Positions 54,892 through 64,000 of a stretch of 64,000 nt of DNA are shown here, one piece after another. The DNA is from Deinococcus planocerae (GTDB taxonomy: Bacteria; Deinococcota; Deinococci; Deinococcales; Deinococcaceae): NCBI RefSeq assembly GCF_002869765.1, contig NZ_PNOR01000008.1:1-64000 (forward strand), given 5' to 3'. Each line of letters starts with the position of its first letter. Position 1 is the stretch's first letter. The notes below the pieces were generated by a model. It was given only the letters and a program-made list of their open reading frames with translations. It did not search any database and was not told where the DNA came from. Both the position numbers and the translations under genes were made by a program.

Positions 54892-55275
54892 AGCACCGGA
54901 CAGAAGAAGGGAGGTACCCCGACCTGGAGACTGGCGCAGCAGAGCCAAGCGAGGTGCCTCGCTGGGTTTTCTCCGATGTTTTTTTGGGTTGGTATGACCT
55001 TATCTCTGTCGCTTGGAGGACCTGCTAAAACGGTGGACAGAAGCAGCCTTGTCACCCTGAGCGTGAGCGAAGGGTCTCGCACGCCACGTCGGGATGCATC
55101 GCTCGCGCCTGGCATGGCAGCACTCCTGTGTCGAACGCTCTGGAGCGGTACTCGGTGACGTGGCCGCGTGGGGTCGGGCGTCCCTTCTACCCCGCACGGC
55201 CCTGCTCCGGAGCCCTTCTGGCCGTCTGTCCCGGACGTTCATGTGCCGCCGTCCTCCCCGCGTTAGCCTTCCTCC
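54892..55275. other. Intergenic region with dispersed-repeat-like sequence
   Basis: No gene is supported here. The middle (about 55040-55080) holds TCACCCTGAGCGTGAGCGAAGGGTCTCGC-like sequence, a motif scattered between genes in many bacteria, whose translation gives the familiar spurious FAHAQGDK peptide. ACCCT and AGGGT form a small stem in it. The region to 55140 is AT-richer than its surroundings. TAGCCT at 55264-55269 is the promoter of the next gene. Confidence 0.5.
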
Positions 55276-55665
55276 GTGAAGCGTGCTGCTCCCCTCCTCC
55301 TCGCCGCGCTGCTGTGCGGCTGTCAGGACCGCGAGGCGCGCGCGGAGAACGCCCGGCTTCAGGAGCGGGTGACCCGGCTGGAGGCCCAGGTCGCGGCGCT
55401 GCGGCGGGAGACGCGTGCGGAGGACCCGGCCCAGGCGGGGGAGGTCGTCTTGCGCGCCGCCGCCCAGAACTGCGCGAACGACCTCGCCCGCTTTCTGGAG
55501 ACGACCCGGCAGGGCGGGGGCACCTACCCCCCGGCGCGGCTCGTGACCCTGCCCGACTCGTGCGTGGACCTGCGGGTGAACTGGCGCCAGCTCGGCGCGG
55601 ACGCCTACGCCTTCGACGTGGCCGACCCGGGGGGGCGCACCCTCGCCACGGGCCGTTCGCCCTGA
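55276..55665 (+). CDS. Small lipoprotein with coiled coil
   Basis: 129 aa. The lipobox is LLCGC (Cys16) after [12 protein letters not shown]. Residues about 22-48 ([19 protein letters not shown]) form a leucine-zipper-like coiled coil, and a compact domain with two Cys (NCANDL, DSCVDL) follows. No family name. The GTG start is set by TAGCCT 6 nt upstream. Likely anchored at the outer face of the membrane; function unknown. Confidence 0.78.
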   Translation: MKRAAPLLLAALLCGCQDREARAENARLQERVTRLEAQVAALRRETRAEDPAQAGEVVLRAAAQNCANDLARFLETTRQGGGTYPPARLVTLPDSCVDLRVNWRQLGADAYAFDVADPGGRTLATGRSP

Positions 55666-55697
55666 CTCCCACCCGGCGACCCTGCTAGGCTCCTGGG

Positions 55698-56963
55698 ATG
55701 CTGGACGCTTTGGTGGTGGGCGGCGGGCTCGCGGGTCTGACGGCGGCGCGGGTCCTGACCCGGGCGGGGCGCCGCGTGCGCGTGCTGGAGGCGGCGGACG
55801 CGGTGGGCGGGCGCGTGCGCTCCCGGGCGGTGGAGGGCTTCACCCTGGAGGCCGGGTATCAGGTCCTCTTCCCCGCCTACCCGGCGGTGATCCGGCACCT
55901 CGACCTGAGCGCGCTCGACCTCGTGCCCATCCCGCCCGCCGCCGTCATCCGCCGGGGAGCGCACTCGGACGTGGTGGGCGACCCCCTGCGCGACCCCGGC
56001 GGGTTGCCGAGCACCCTGACGACTCCGGTGTTGCCCCTCGCGGACAAGCTGCGGGTGGCGCGGCTCGCGGCCCGGCTGCGCGCCCCCGCCCCCCACACCC
56101 TGCTGGGCGGCCCGGACGAGACGACCGAGAGCTACCTCCGGCGCCAGGGCTTCACCGAGGCGACCCTCGACCGCTTCTTCCGCCCCTTCTTCGGCGGCAT
56201 CTTCCTGCGGCGGGACCTGCACACGAGCGCGCGGCTCTTCCGCTACTACTTCCGGATGCTGATGGACGGCGGCGTGGCCCTGCCCCGGGCGGGCATCGGC
56301 GCCCTCTCCGATCAGCTTGCGGGGGGCGTGGAGGTGACGACGGGCGTGCGGGTCACCCGGCTCGTCCCGCAGACGGGCGGGCACGTGTCCGCCGCGACCT
56401 CCGCCGGGGACATCGAGGCGCGGCACGTCATCGTCGCCACCGACCCCGACACGGCGCAGGCCCTCCTCGGGGAGCCCGTCTCGCGCGGGAGCCTCGGCAG
56501 CACGTACCTGTACTACGCCTCGTCCGTGCAGCTCGACCGCCAGCCCCGCCTCCTCCTGAACGCGGAGGGCGGGCTGATCAACAATGCCCAGTGGCTGAGC
56601 AACGCGATTCCCGGTCGGGCGCCGGAGGGCCAGCACCTCCTCGCCGTGACCGTGCTCGGCCTGCCCGACCTCGACGACGCCTCGCTCGACGCCCGGGTGC
56701 GCGGGGAACTCGGGCGGTGGTACGGGGCGGAGGCGAGCCACCTGCGTACCCTCCACGTCGAGCGCATCCCGCACGCCCAGTACCCGCAGCCGCCGGGGTA
56801 CGCCGCCACCCTCGCCGGGCACGCCACCCGCCTTCCCGGCGTGCTGCTGGCCTCGGAGGTCACCTCGTCGAGCAGCATCCAGGGCGCGATGGAGAGCGGG
56901 GAGAAGGCCGCCGCCATCCTCCTCGGCGACCTGGCGGGGATGAGCCGCCCGAGGGGGGCGTGA
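55698..56963 (+). CDS. FAD-dependent oxidoreductase, amine-oxidase/phytoene-desaturase type
   Basis: 421 aa. The FAD-binding Rossmann motif is [19 protein letters not shown] (residues 6-24) with Glu near 33 in [14 protein letters not shown], and the C-terminal FAD segment is [33 protein letters not shown] is typical of the desaturase-like branch. In Deinococcus related enzymes act on carotenoids, but no other carotenoid gene is adjacent, so the substrate is open. TAGGCT lies 6 nt before ATG. Confidence 0.85.
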   Translation: MLDALVVGGGLAGLTAARVLTRAGRRVRVLEAADAVGGRVRSRAVEGFTLEAGYQVLFPAYPAVIRHLDLSALDLVPIPPAAVIRRGAHSDVVGDPLRDPGGLPSTLTTPVLPLADKLRVARLAARLRAPAPHTLLGGPDETTESYLRRQGFTEATLDRFFRPFFGGIFLRRDLHTSARLFRYYFRMLMDGGVALPRAGIGALSDQLAGGVEVTTGVRVTRLVPQTGGHVSAATSAGDIEARHVIVATDPDTAQALLGEPVSRGSLGSTYLYYASSVQLDRQPRLLLNAEGGLINNAQWLSNAIPGRAPEGQHLLAVTVLGLPDLDDASLDARVRGELGRWYGAEASHLRTLHVERIPHAQYPQPPGYAATLAGHATRLPGVLLASEVTSSSSIQGAMESGEKAAAILLGDLAGMSRPRGA

Positions 56964-56985
56964 GCGCGGACCTATCCTGTCCCCT

Positions 56986-57609
56986 ATGACCGCCCACCTC
57001 GACCACCTCGTCGTCGCCGCCCGCACGCTCGAAGAGGGCCGGGCGTGGCTGGAGGGACGCCTGAACGTGCCCACGCAGCCGGGCGGCGAACACGAGCGGT
57101 TCGGCACCCACAATGTGCTGCTCTCCCTCGGTGGCGCGGCGTATCTGGAGGTCATCGCCGTCAACCCGCAGGCGCCCGCGCCGGGCCGCCCGCGCTGGTT
57201 CGGCCTGGACACCCCCGAGCTGCGCGGGCGGCTGGAGGACGGTCCCCTCCTCATCCACTGGGTCGCGCGGGTGCCCGACATGAACGGCCCCGACCTCCCG
57301 ACCTTCGGAGAACCGCTTGACCTCTCGCGTGGCGAGAACCGCTGGACGCTGACGGTGCCGGGAGACGGCTCGCTTCCCGGCGGAGGCGTGCGCCCCAGCC
57401 TGATTCGCTGGCACACGCCGCCCCCGCCTGGCCGCCTGCCCGACGCGGGGGTCCGCCTCCTCACCCTGCGCCTGGGCACGCCTGACCCGGACGGGCTCCG
57501 CGCCGTGCTGGACGCCTTGGAGTTCGTGGGCGAGGTCGAGGTCTACGAGGCCCCCCAGCCCGAGCTTCAGGCGATGCTGGAGACGCCGGAAGGGCCGGTC
57601 ACGCTGTGA
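56986..57609 (+). CDS. Glyoxalase-like VOC domain protein
   Basis: 207 aa. [20 protein letters not shown] opens a VOC (glyoxalase/dioxygenase-fold) domain; [29 protein letters not shown] is the glyoxalase_3-type continuation. The second half repeats the fold more loosely. Metal ligands may be His5, His near 41 and Glu near 56. Substrate unknown. TATCCT lies 7 nt before ATG. It ends 4 bp from the convergent rhomboid gene. Confidence 0.8.
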   Translation: MTAHLDHLVVAARTLEEGRAWLEGRLNVPTQPGGEHERFGTHNVLLSLGGAAYLEVIAVNPQAPAPGRPRWFGLDTPELRGRLEDGPLLIHWVARVPDMNGPDLPTFGEPLDLSRGENRWTLTVPGDGSLPGGGVRPSLIRWHTPPPPGRLPDAGVRLLTLRLGTPDPDGLRAVLDALEFVGEVEVYEAPQPELQAMLETPEGPVTL

Positions 57610-57613
57610 GGGG

Positions 57614-58261
57614 TCACCAGCGGGACGGGGGCAGGGACGATCCGACCTGACCCGCCCGCGCCGGTCGCCTGCGGTGCAGCAGCGCCGCCGCCAGAAGACC
57701 CGCCAGGAAGCCGAAAAGGTGCGCCTCCCAGGAGATCAGCGGGTTCGATGGCAGCACCCCCCAGATCGCCCCGCCGTACAGGAACACCGCGACGAGTGCG
57801 ATGACCACCGCGCCGGGCGTCCGCTCCCACCACCCCACCCCGATCAGGTAGGCGAGGTAACCGAACACGAGCGCCGAGGCCCCCAGGTGTAGGCTGCCCC
57901 CTCGCCCCAGCAGCCACACCAGGAACCCGCCCACGACGACGATCACCAGCGTCGCCCCCAGGAAGCGCCATGCGCCGCGCAGCGCACTCATGAAGGCGAG
58001 GACGGCCAGCGGCACGGTGTTGGCGATCAGGTGCCCGAATCCGCCGTGCAAGAAGGGCGCGGTGAGCACGTTCGTCACGCTGCCCGGGTCGCGCGGGAGG
58101 ATGCCGTACCCGTCGAGCGCCCCGCCGAACGCGAACTGGTCGAGGATCTCCTGCGCCCACACCCCGCCCACGAGCAGCAGGGTCAGCACGGCGGCCAGGA
58201 CGGGTTGCGAGCCCCGGCGCGGTCGGTCGGGGCCCGGACGGCGGGAGGGGGAGGCGCGCAC
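57614..58261 (-). CDS. Rhomboid family intramembrane serine protease
   Basis: 215 aa, six predicted helices. [20 protein letters not shown] carries the helix-2 His/Asn, the catalytic Ser is in [13 protein letters not shown] and the His in [16 protein letters not shown] basic N terminus ([16 protein letters not shown]) leads in. GTG 58261 is chosen because CAGACT lies 6 nt upstream; the ATG at 58294 lies before that -10 and inside the asd terminator stem. Substrates unknown. Confidence 0.85.
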   Translation of the reverse strand: MRASPSRRPGPDRPRRGSQPVLAAVLTLLLVGGVWAQEILDQFAFGGALDGYGILPRDPGSVTNVLTAPFLHGGFGHLIANTVPLAVLAFMSALRGAWRFLGATLVIVVVGGFLVWLLGRGGSLHLGASALVFGYLAYLIGVGWWERTPGAVVIALVAVFLYGGAIWGVLPSNPLISWEAHLFGFLAGLLAAALLHRRRPARAGQVGSSLPPSRW

Positions 58262-58277
58262 CGCTCCAGTCTGACCC

Positions 58278-58318
58278 AAAAGGAGGAGGGCCACCGGGAC
58301 CGTTCCCCCAGTGGCCCT
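58278..58318 (-). terminator. Intrinsic terminator of asd
   Basis: On the minus strand AGGGCCAC (58318-58311) pairs with GTGGCCCT (58294-58287), loop 16 nt, followed by CCTCCTTTT. It separates asd from the rhomboid gene. Confidence 0.7.
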
Positions 58319-58331
58319 CTCGCCCCTGTCC

Positions 58332-59351
<1,020 letters not shown>

Positions 59352-59392
59352 CTCACGCCTCCTCGAAAATTGGTCCCTAAGACTGTTTCCTC

Positions 59393-59425
59393 AAGAAAAA
59401 GGCCGCCACGCGGTGTGCGGGCGGC
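59393..59425 (-). terminator. Attenuator terminator upstream of asd
   Basis: GCCGCC (59425-59420) with GGCGGC (59407-59402), extended inside by GCG/CGC (59419-59417 with 59411-59409) around one bulged base and a 5-nt loop. CTTTTTCTT follows. It lies 42 nt before the asd start, in the leader rather than after a gene. Confidence 0.8.
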
Positions 59426-59443
59426 TGTCCAAGCACTCCGCCC

Positions 59444-59473
59444 TCACGGAGTGGTGGTCGTGTGGCGGCGCAT
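59444..59473 (-). CDS. asd leader peptide MRRHTTTTP
   Basis: A 9-codon frame of ATG, two Arg, His, four consecutive Thr codons (ACG ACC ACC ACT), Pro and TGA. Its ATG is 6 nt behind the TACCTT -10, as at protein genes here, so it should be the first codon of the mRNA. Four Thr in a row before a terminator, upstream of a threonine-pathway gene, is the layout of thrL-type leader peptides. Confidence 0.75.
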   Translation of the reverse strand: MRRHTTTTP

Positions 59474-59518
59474 GGGGGCAAGGTAACGGGCGCGGGGCGG
59501 GGGGTCAAGGGGGCTGGG

Positions 59519-59871
59519 CTAGGGCGCATGGTCCTGCGGGAGGTCGCCACTTTGCGTTGCCGCAACGAAGTTCTGCCAGAAGTCCGGGGCATAGACGCTC
59601 TCCCGGTTCAGGCCGAGGACCCGCCCGACCCGCAGGAAGCGGGCCCGTTCGTCGGCGTCCAGCCACAGCCGGGCTTCCATCTCGTTCAGGCCTGGAGTCC
59701 CAAACGCCATCTCCCGCTCGCCGACGGCAAACAAGTGTTCGACACGCTGTACCCCGTCGGCGGGGCCGGTCGTAGACCTTCCAGCAGCCGGGCGACCTCC
59801 GCCTCGCACCGGGCATCTTCCTCTGCTGTTCGGCAGGGCTGAACCTTTCAGGAGTGCTGACCGGAGATCAT
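59519..59871 (-). pseudogene. Decayed gene with early stop and frameshift
   Basis: The ATG overlaps the upstream stop (ATGA), but the frame ends after seven codons (MISGQHS then TGA). Past that stop the same frame looks coding (AEEDARCEAEVARLLEGLRP) until PPTG near 59760, where similarity to a protein moves to another frame: VQRVEHLFAVGEREMAFGTP through ARLWLDADERARFLRVGRVL to the stop at 59519. Restoring one G to the GGGG run near 59756 rejoins the frames. Two lesions make a pseudogene likely. The protein family is unknown. Confidence 0.6.
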
Positions 59872-60170
59872 CTCTTCTTCCGCAGGAACGATAGCCACCC
59901 CGCACGCTCGGGGCTTTGCGCGGGGGCGAAGTCGGTGATCTTGATCTCGGCTTCGGGGTGGGGGGCGGGGGCCCAGTCTCCGGCCTCGCTGGCAATCATT
60001 CCGCCGAAGCGACCGGCGGCGTAAAGGGCGTGGGTTCGCTCCTGCTCCTGGGTAAGCGCGCGGGGGTCGGCGAGGGCTTCGAGCATGGCCTGGAGGGTGT
60101 CGTCCTCGCAACTCCAGCATCCGCGCGAGAAGGTGGCTTCCTTGCCGTAAATCCGAATCCTGACGGGCAT
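59868..60170 (-). CDS. Small protein of unknown function
   Basis: 100 aa. MPVRIRIYGKEATFSRGCWSC opens with a strand and a CxxC pair (GCWSC, near 18-21) resembling a redox or metal site; a Glu-rich helix and a tail of mixed charge follow. No family recognised. GGAG lies 6 nt before ATG, and TATCCT about 70 nt upstream (60240-60235) may be the -10. The stop overlaps the start of the decayed gene, so these were an operon. Confidence 0.65.
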   Translation of the reverse strand: MPVRIRIYGKEATFSRGCWSCEDDTLQAMLEALADPRALTQEQERTHALYAAGRFGGMIASEAGDWAPAPHPEAEIKITDFAPAQSPERAGWLSFLRKKR

Positions 60171-60294
60171 GACTGGCTCCGGGCCGGACAGGCTGACTCT
60201 CCCCGTCCGGGCTTGTGGGTTGGGGTGACCCGGCCAGGATAGCGCGTGTGCCCCCGCGGGGCCCGGTTGGAAGGACACCTTGTCTGTTTCGGGG

Positions 60295-60888
60295 TTACTT
60301 CGGCTCGCCCAGACGGCGCTCGTTGCCCGCCTGGAGGCGGCGGATGTTCTCGCGGTGCTGCCACACGAGCAGGGCGGTGAGCGCCGTGACGACCCCCGTG
60401 AGCCACGCGGGCTGACCGGTGACCACGGCGAGGAGGACGGCGGTGACGGCGCCGAGGACGCTTCCGGCGGAGACGAAGCGGGTGAGAAACATGCTCGACA
60501 GCCCGATCACCAGGATGCCCAGGCCCAGCACGGGCGCGGCGGCGGTGATCACGCCGAAGCTGGTGGCGACTCCCTTGCCGCCCCGCCAGCCCAGGAAGGG
60601 GCTGAAGTTGTGCCCGAGGACGGCGGCGACCCCGCAGAGTGTGGCGGCGAAGGGGCCCAGGCCCAGCGCGCCCCCCAGCCACACGGCCAGCGCCCCCTTG
60701 AGGATGTCGAAGAGGGCGACGAACAGCGCCGGGCCCGCGCCGAGGGCGCGCAAGACGTTCGTGGCGCCGCTGTTGCCGCTGCCGACCTGGCGGATGTCCA
60801 CCCCGCGCGCCCGGGCCACCCACGCGGCGGCGGGGAGCGAACCGAGCAGGTACGAGAGGGCCAGGGCGAGGACGGTGGTCAGGATCAC
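60295..60888 (-). CDS. plsY: Glycerol-3-phosphate acyltransferase PlsY
   Basis: 197-aa polytopic enzyme that acylates glycerol-3-phosphate from acyl phosphate, the first step of phospholipid synthesis. Motif 1 is [13 protein letters not shown] (near 36-48), motif 2 [21 protein letters not shown] (near 91-110), and motif 3 [10 protein letters not shown] at the C terminus. The GTG start lies 7 nt behind TACAAT, so it is probably leaderless. Full length and intact. Confidence 0.94.
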   Translation of the reverse strand: MILTTVLALALSYLLGSLPAAAWVARARGVDIRQVGSGNSGATNVLRALGAGPALFVALFDILKGALAVWLGGALGLGPFAATLCGVAAVLGHNFSPFLGWRGGKGVATSFGVITAAAPVLGLGILVIGLSSMFLTRFVSAGSVLGAVTAVLLAVVTGQPAWLTGVVTALTALLVWQHRENIRRLQAGNERRLGEPK

Positions 60889-60980
60889 GGCCCCGATTGT
60901 ACGCGGGGCCCGCGGACTCTGAAGGAAGGCCCGGGGCCTTTGTCACGTGCGCGCCCGGACCGGGCCGCTAGGGTGGCCTC

Positions 60981-62483
60981 GTGCCCACGCCCCGCCCGCC
61001 CGCCGCCGCCGAGCGGCTCGCCGCCCTGCACGCGTACCTCAGCCTCGACCCCCTGTCCGGGGAGGCCTTCGACCGGATTCTGGCCCTGACCGCGCAGGTG
61101 CTCGACGCGCCCTGCGCCGTCGTCAACCTCGTGGGCGAGGACTGGCAGTTCACGGTGGCGAGCCACGGCGCCCCCCTCACCGGGCTGGTCCTGCCCCGTG
61201 AGGAGGTGCCCTGCTCGCTGACGGTGCTCGGGCAGGGGGTGGTGGTCATCGAGGACCTTGCCGCCGACCCGCGCTTTGCCCACCACCCCGAGGTCGGGCC
61301 GGACTCCCCGGTGGGCGTGCGGATGTACGCGGGCGCCCCGCTTGTCACCGCCGGGGGGCAGGCGGTCGGGACCCTGTGCGTGTTCGACACCCGCGTGCGC
61401 GGGCTGGAGGGACGCGAGCGTCAGGTGCTGCGCACGCTCGCCGCGGTGGTGATGGACGAACTCGACCTGCGGCTGAGGACCCGGGAGCTGACCCAGGCCC
61501 GCGACCACGCCCGCACCCTGCGCGACCTCGCCGAACTCATGCACGAGCCCCAGGGCCCCGAGGAGACGGCGCAGCGCGCCCTCGCCCTCCTGCACGCCCG
61601 GATGCGCCTCGACTGGTCGGGCCTGCTGCGTCTCACGCCGGGGGGCCCCGAGGTGCTGCGCGACCACGCCGGGCCGCGCGGCGAAGCGTACCGGGCGGTG
61701 ATGCGCGAGCCGGTGACTCTGGAGGGCACCCCCCTCTGGGCGGCCCTGCGGCGCCGCGAGCACGTCTTCGTGGACGACTACGCCGCCGAGCCCGAGACCC
61801 TTGCGCACCTGCTCGCGGCGGGGCTGCGCAGCGCGGCGTGGCTTTTTCTGCGAGACGGCCAGGGCGGCGCCCCGTACGTGCTCGCGCTCGCCCGCCTCGG
61901 CGAGCCGTCGGGCTGGACCCCCGACGAGCGCGGGTTGCTGGAGGCGGCGGTGCGCAGCGTCGGCGTGGCGCTGGAGCGCGCCGAGCACGTCCGCGACCTC
62001 GAACGCGCGGCGCTCACCGACGCCCTGACCGGCCTCGGCAACCGCCGGGCCCTCGACGAGGCGCTCGACGAGGCCGCCCGGTTGCACGCGCAGGCGGGGG
62101 CGGGGTACGTGCTCGCGGTCGTGGACCTCGACGGGATGAAGCGGGTGAACGACGAGCGGGGCCACGCGAGCGGCGACGACCTGCTGCGCGCCTTCGCCCT
62201 CGCGCTGCGCGCCCCCGACGTGACCGCCTACCGCCTGGGGGGCGACGAGTACGCCCTGCTCCACGTGGCGCCCCGGGGCGGCGCGGCGGCCCGCGAGGAG
62301 CTCGTCGCGCTCGTGGAGGCGGCGGCCCGGCACGTCCGCGCCCTGGGCTACCCCGCCGACGCCTCGGTGGGGGTGGCCGGGGTCCCCGACGACGCCCGCG
62401 ACGCCACCACCGCCCTGCGCACCGCCGACCTGCGGATGTACGCCCGCAAGCGCGAGCGGCTGCGCCTCCGCGGCGGGGAGTAG
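60981..62483 (+). CDS. GAF-GAF-GGDEF diguanylate cyclase
   Basis: 500 aa. Two GAF domains (about 20-165 and 180-325) precede a GGDEF domain (LTDALTGLGNRRALDEAL near 340; active site LGGDEYALL near 420, with Tyr as the last residue). The RxxD inhibitory site is not evident before the active site. It should make cyclic di-GMP in response to a small ligand or redox cue bound by a GAF domain. No membrane helix, so cytoplasmic. GTG start with TAGGGT 6 nt upstream. Confidence 0.87.
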   Translation: MPTPRPPAAAERLAALHAYLSLDPLSGEAFDRILALTAQVLDAPCAVVNLVGEDWQFTVASHGAPLTGLVLPREEVPCSLTVLGQGVVVIEDLAADPRFAHHPEVGPDSPVGVRMYAGAPLVTAGGQAVGTLCVFDTRVRGLEGRERQVLRTLAAVVMDELDLRLRTRELTQARDHARTLRDLAELMHEPQGPEETAQRALALLHARMRLDWSGLLRLTPGGPEVLRDHAGPRGEAYRAVMREPVTLEGTPLWAALRRREHVFVDDYAAEPETLAHLLAAGLRSAAWLFLRDGQGGAPYVLALARLGEPSGWTPDERGLLEAAVRSVGVALERAEHVRDLERAALTDALTGLGNRRALDEALDEAARLHAQAGAGYVLAVVDLDGMKRVNDERGHASGDDLLRAFALALRAPDVTAYRLGGDEYALLHVAPRGGAAAREELVALVEAAARHVRALGYPADASVGVAGVPDDARDATTALRTADLRMYARKRERLRLRGGE

Positions 62484-62581
62484 AGGCCGCGCTCCCCCCT
62501 CCCGGCCCGCCCCGTCCCCCGGCGGGGGAGGAGGCCCGCCCCCCTCGCCCGCCGTCCCCCCGGCCCGCTACCCTGCGGGGC

Positions 62582-63022
62582 ATGACCGCCCTGCTGCTCG
62601 ATCACGTCGCCATCGCCACACCCGACCTCGACTCGGGGAGCGCCCCCTACCTCACCCTGGGCCTGACTCCCGAGGGCCCCGACGAGGAGGTCGCCTCCCA
62701 GGGCGTGGTCGTGCGCGCCTTCGTGGTGGGGGAGAGCCTGGTGGAACTCCTCGCGCCCACCCGCCCGGACAGCCCGATTGCAGGCTTCCTGGAGCGGCGC
62801 GGCCCGGGGCTGCACCACACGGCCTACCGGGTCACCGATCTCGACGCCGAGATGGGGCGGCTGCGGGAGGCGGGGGCCCGTTTCCTCTCGGACGCGCCGA
62901 CGCCGGGCCGCGCGGGGACGCGGGTGGCCTTTCTCCACCCGAAGTGGGGGGCGGGCACCCTGATCGAACTCGTCGAGCATCCCGCCGGGGGGCCGCACCA
63001 CCCGGCGGGGAGGGAGGCTTGA
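62582..63022 (+). CDS. Methylmalonyl-CoA epimerase-like VOC protein
   Basis: 146 aa. LDHVAIATPDL opens the VOC fold; VELLAPTRPDSPIAGFLERRG, PGLHHTAYRVTDLDAEM and FLHPKWGAGTLIELVEH match methylmalonyl-CoA epimerase, with metal ligands His8, His near 80 and Glu near 130. It would interconvert (R)- and (S)-methylmalonyl-CoA in propionate metabolism; no mutase gene lies in the window. TACCCT lies 7 nt before ATG. The stop overlaps the TTG of the next gene. Confidence 0.85.
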   Translation: MTALLLDHVAIATPDLDSGSAPYLTLGLTPEGPDEEVASQGVVVRAFVVGESLVELLAPTRPDSPIAGFLERRGPGLHHTAYRVTDLDAEMGRLREAGARFLSDAPTPGRAGTRVAFLHPKWGAGTLIELVEHPAGGPHHPAGREA

Positions 63023-63399
63023 GGCACCGGGCCAGACCCCTGTGGTGGCTCCCCGCCCTGGGGATCATGGGCGCGATCTGGTGGCTCAGCTCGTCGCCCG
63101 ACACGCCCGGCCCGCCCCTGCCGCACCCGCGCGACTGGGCGGCGCACTTCACGGCGTACCTGGCGCTGAGTTTCTGCCTCGCGCGGGCGACCGGGCGGCG
63201 CGGACTCGCCCTGGTGGTCGCCGCGTGGTTCGGGGCGCTCGACGAGGTGCACCAGGCCTTTGTGCCGGGCCGCGAGGCGGGGCCCACCGACTGGGTGTTC
63301 GACGTGCTGGGCGCGTGGGTGGGGGCGTGGCTGGCCCTGCGGGGTGGGACGCGGGCGCCCTCCGCCCCTGTCCCAGTTCTGTCAGACCCCTCCCGCTAG
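63019..63399 (+). CDS. VanZ-like membrane protein
   Basis: 126 aa with helices near 9-25, 43-62, 70-86 and 98-115. Typical VanZ-family features are [32 protein letters not shown] and [29 protein letters not shown]. Function of the family is poorly known. The start is a TTG whose last two bases open the epimerase stop (TTGA), with GGGGAGG just upstream; no ATG or GTG is in frame before the first helix. The downstream -10 box overlaps its stop. Confidence 0.78.
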   Translation: MRHRARPLWWLPALGIMGAIWWLSSSPDTPGPPLPHPRDWAAHFTAYLALSFCLARATGRRGLALVVAAWFGALDEVHQAFVPGREAGPTDWVFDVLGAWVGAWLALRGGTRAPSAPVPVLSDPSR

Positions 63400-63409
63400 G
63401 GTAGGCCGC

Positions 63410-64000
63410 ATGACGCGCGCCGTGACTGCCGCCGCCTCCCCGAGTGCCGGGAGTCCCCCGCCGGGAAGTGCGGGGGCCGTGGCTTCGGCCCAGGAAGCCC
63501 TCGACCGGGTGATCCTCGGGAAGTCCGGGCAGGTCCGCCTCGCCCTGGCGTGCCTGCTCGCGCGCGGGCACCTGCTGATCGAGGATCAGCCGGGGGTGGG
63601 CAAGACCACGCTCGCGCACGCGCTCGCCCGCGTCCTGGGGCTGGACTTCCGGCGGGTGCAGTTCACCGCCGACCTGCTGCCCGCCGACCTCCTCGGCGTG
63701 AGCGTCTGGGACGCGCGGGAGGGGGCCTTCCGTTACCACCCCGGCCCGATTTTCTCGCAGGTGCTTCTCGCCGACGAGATCAACCGCGCGACCCCCAAGA
63801 CGCAGGGCGCCCTGCTGGAGGCGATGGAGGAGCGCCAGGTCAGCGAGGGCGGGGTGACCAGACCCCTCCCCGAGCCCTTTTTCGTGATCGCCACCCAGAA
63901 CCCCGCCGCCTTCGTGGGGACCGCGCCGCTGCCGGAGGCGCAGCTCGACCGCTTCCTGCTCACCGTCACGCTGGGCTACCCCGACCCCCGCGCCGAGCGC
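63410..64000 (+). CDS. MoxR family ATPase, N-terminal part
   Basis: At least 197 residues; the frame is open to the window edge. After an Ala/Ser/Pro-rich start, Walker A is GVGKTTLA (near 63-70), Walker [20 protein letters not shown], sensor 1 IATQNPAAF and the second region [16 protein letters not shown] [12 protein letters not shown]. MoxR ATPases work with DUF58 and VWA proteins, probably encoded next. TAGGGT at 63397-63402, 7 nt before ATG, sets the start; its TAG is also the preceding gene's stop codon. Confidence 0.92.
   Translation, partial: MTRAVTAAASPSAGSPPPGSAGAVASAQEALDRVILGKSGQVRLALACLLARGHLLIEDQPGVGKTTLAHALARVLGLDFRRVQFTADLLPADLLGVSVWDAREGAFRYHPGPIFSQVLLADEINRATPKTQGALLEAMEERQVSEGGVTRPLPEPFFVIATQNPAAFVGTAPLPEAQLDRFLLTVTLGYPDPRAER

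Larger units (their letters stand above)
59352..59485 (-). promoter_or_regulatory. Candidate threonine attenuator in the asd leader
   Basis: On the minus strand: -10 TACCTT (59485-59480), leader peptide MRRHTTTTP, then segments that pair in alternative ways. Segment 1 CACTCCG (59453-59447) pairs with CGGAGTG (59440-59434). GGGCGG (59443-59438) pairs with CCGCCC (59424-59419) as antiterminator. GCCGCC (59425-59420) pairs with GGCGGC (59407-59402) before CTTTTT as terminator. Ribosome stalling at Thr codons would mask segment 1 and free the antiterminator, so Thr shortage would switch on asd. Pairings are seen in sequence; regulation is inferred. Confidence 0.75.

Overview
The window comes from a high-GC bacterium that is almost certainly a Deinococcus. 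The main evidence is an irrE/pprI gene directly upstream of folP-folB-folK, a 16S rRNA 3' end with no tRNA or 23S gene after it, a caa3-type oxidase with fused subunits I and III, futalosine-pathway menaquinone genes, GatB, and start codons that very often sit 5-10 nt after a TANNNT -10 element, which is the mark of leaderless mRNAs. I see no insertion sequence, prophage, CRISPR array or tRNA gene. It reads as ordinary chromosomal core with a few decayed or unusual genes.

Layout. 0-3 kb: 16S rRNA end, terminator, the IrrE radiation-response protease and folate genes. 3-7.6 kb: small membrane and hypothetical proteins, pnp, an HEXXH protein and a GrpB-like protein. 7.7-13 kb: molybdopterin oxidoreductase, SDR, membrane acyltransferase, secreted alpha/beta hydrolase and an ArsC-like protein. 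13-14.7 kb: ruvB and a translationally coupled membrane-anchored protein. 14.7-22.1 kb: respiratory cluster (SCO, ctaD I/III, ctaC with cytochrome c, ctaB, ctaA and a divergent DUF420/CtaM-like gene). 22-31.5 kb: panB, AAA+ ATPase, GNAT, gatB, guaD, PfkB kinase, mltG, DUF421. 31.5-36.4 kb: ferredoxin, APH-like kinase, epoxide-hydrolase-like protein, adenine deaminase and a zinc-ribbon/HEPN-like protein. 36.4-41.9 kb: minor pilin operon, C39-like protein and an esterase. 42-48 kb: acyl-CoA ligase, ruvX/yqgF, enoyl-CoA hydratase, a Gly-rich membrane protein, an alkyltransferase-like protein and DinB. 48-54.9 kb: CNT transporter, mqnA/mqnE, a DUF433-DUF5615 pair, AI-2E-type permease and an RNA methyltransferase. 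55-64 kb: lipoprotein, FAD oxidoreductase, VOC proteins, rhomboid, asd, plsY, a GAF-GGDEF protein, methylmalonyl-CoA epimerase-like protein, VanZ-like protein and a MoxR ATPase cut by the window edge.

Genes that work together: ctaA/B make heme A for the ctaC-ctaD oxidase, and SCO and the DUF420 protein probably help assemble it. mqnE and mqnA supply its quinone pool. folP/B/K are successive folate steps. The minor pilins form one tightly overlapping operon.

The most notable find is the leader of asd (minus strand, 59352-59485). A -10 box is followed 6 nt later by the ATG of a 9-residue peptide, MRRHTTTTP, with four consecutive Thr codons. Three alternative pairings follow: a hairpin over the Thr codons, an antiterminator, and an intrinsic terminator. 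This is a complete candidate threonine attenuator whose leader peptide is itself read from a leaderless mRNA. Also notable are a CTG-started membrane protein overlapping the ruvB stop, a G-quadruplex motif just upstream of the ruvB promoter, a promoter with a perfect palindrome followed at once by a terminator (45370-45440), and a decayed two-lesion gene at 59.5-59.9 kb.
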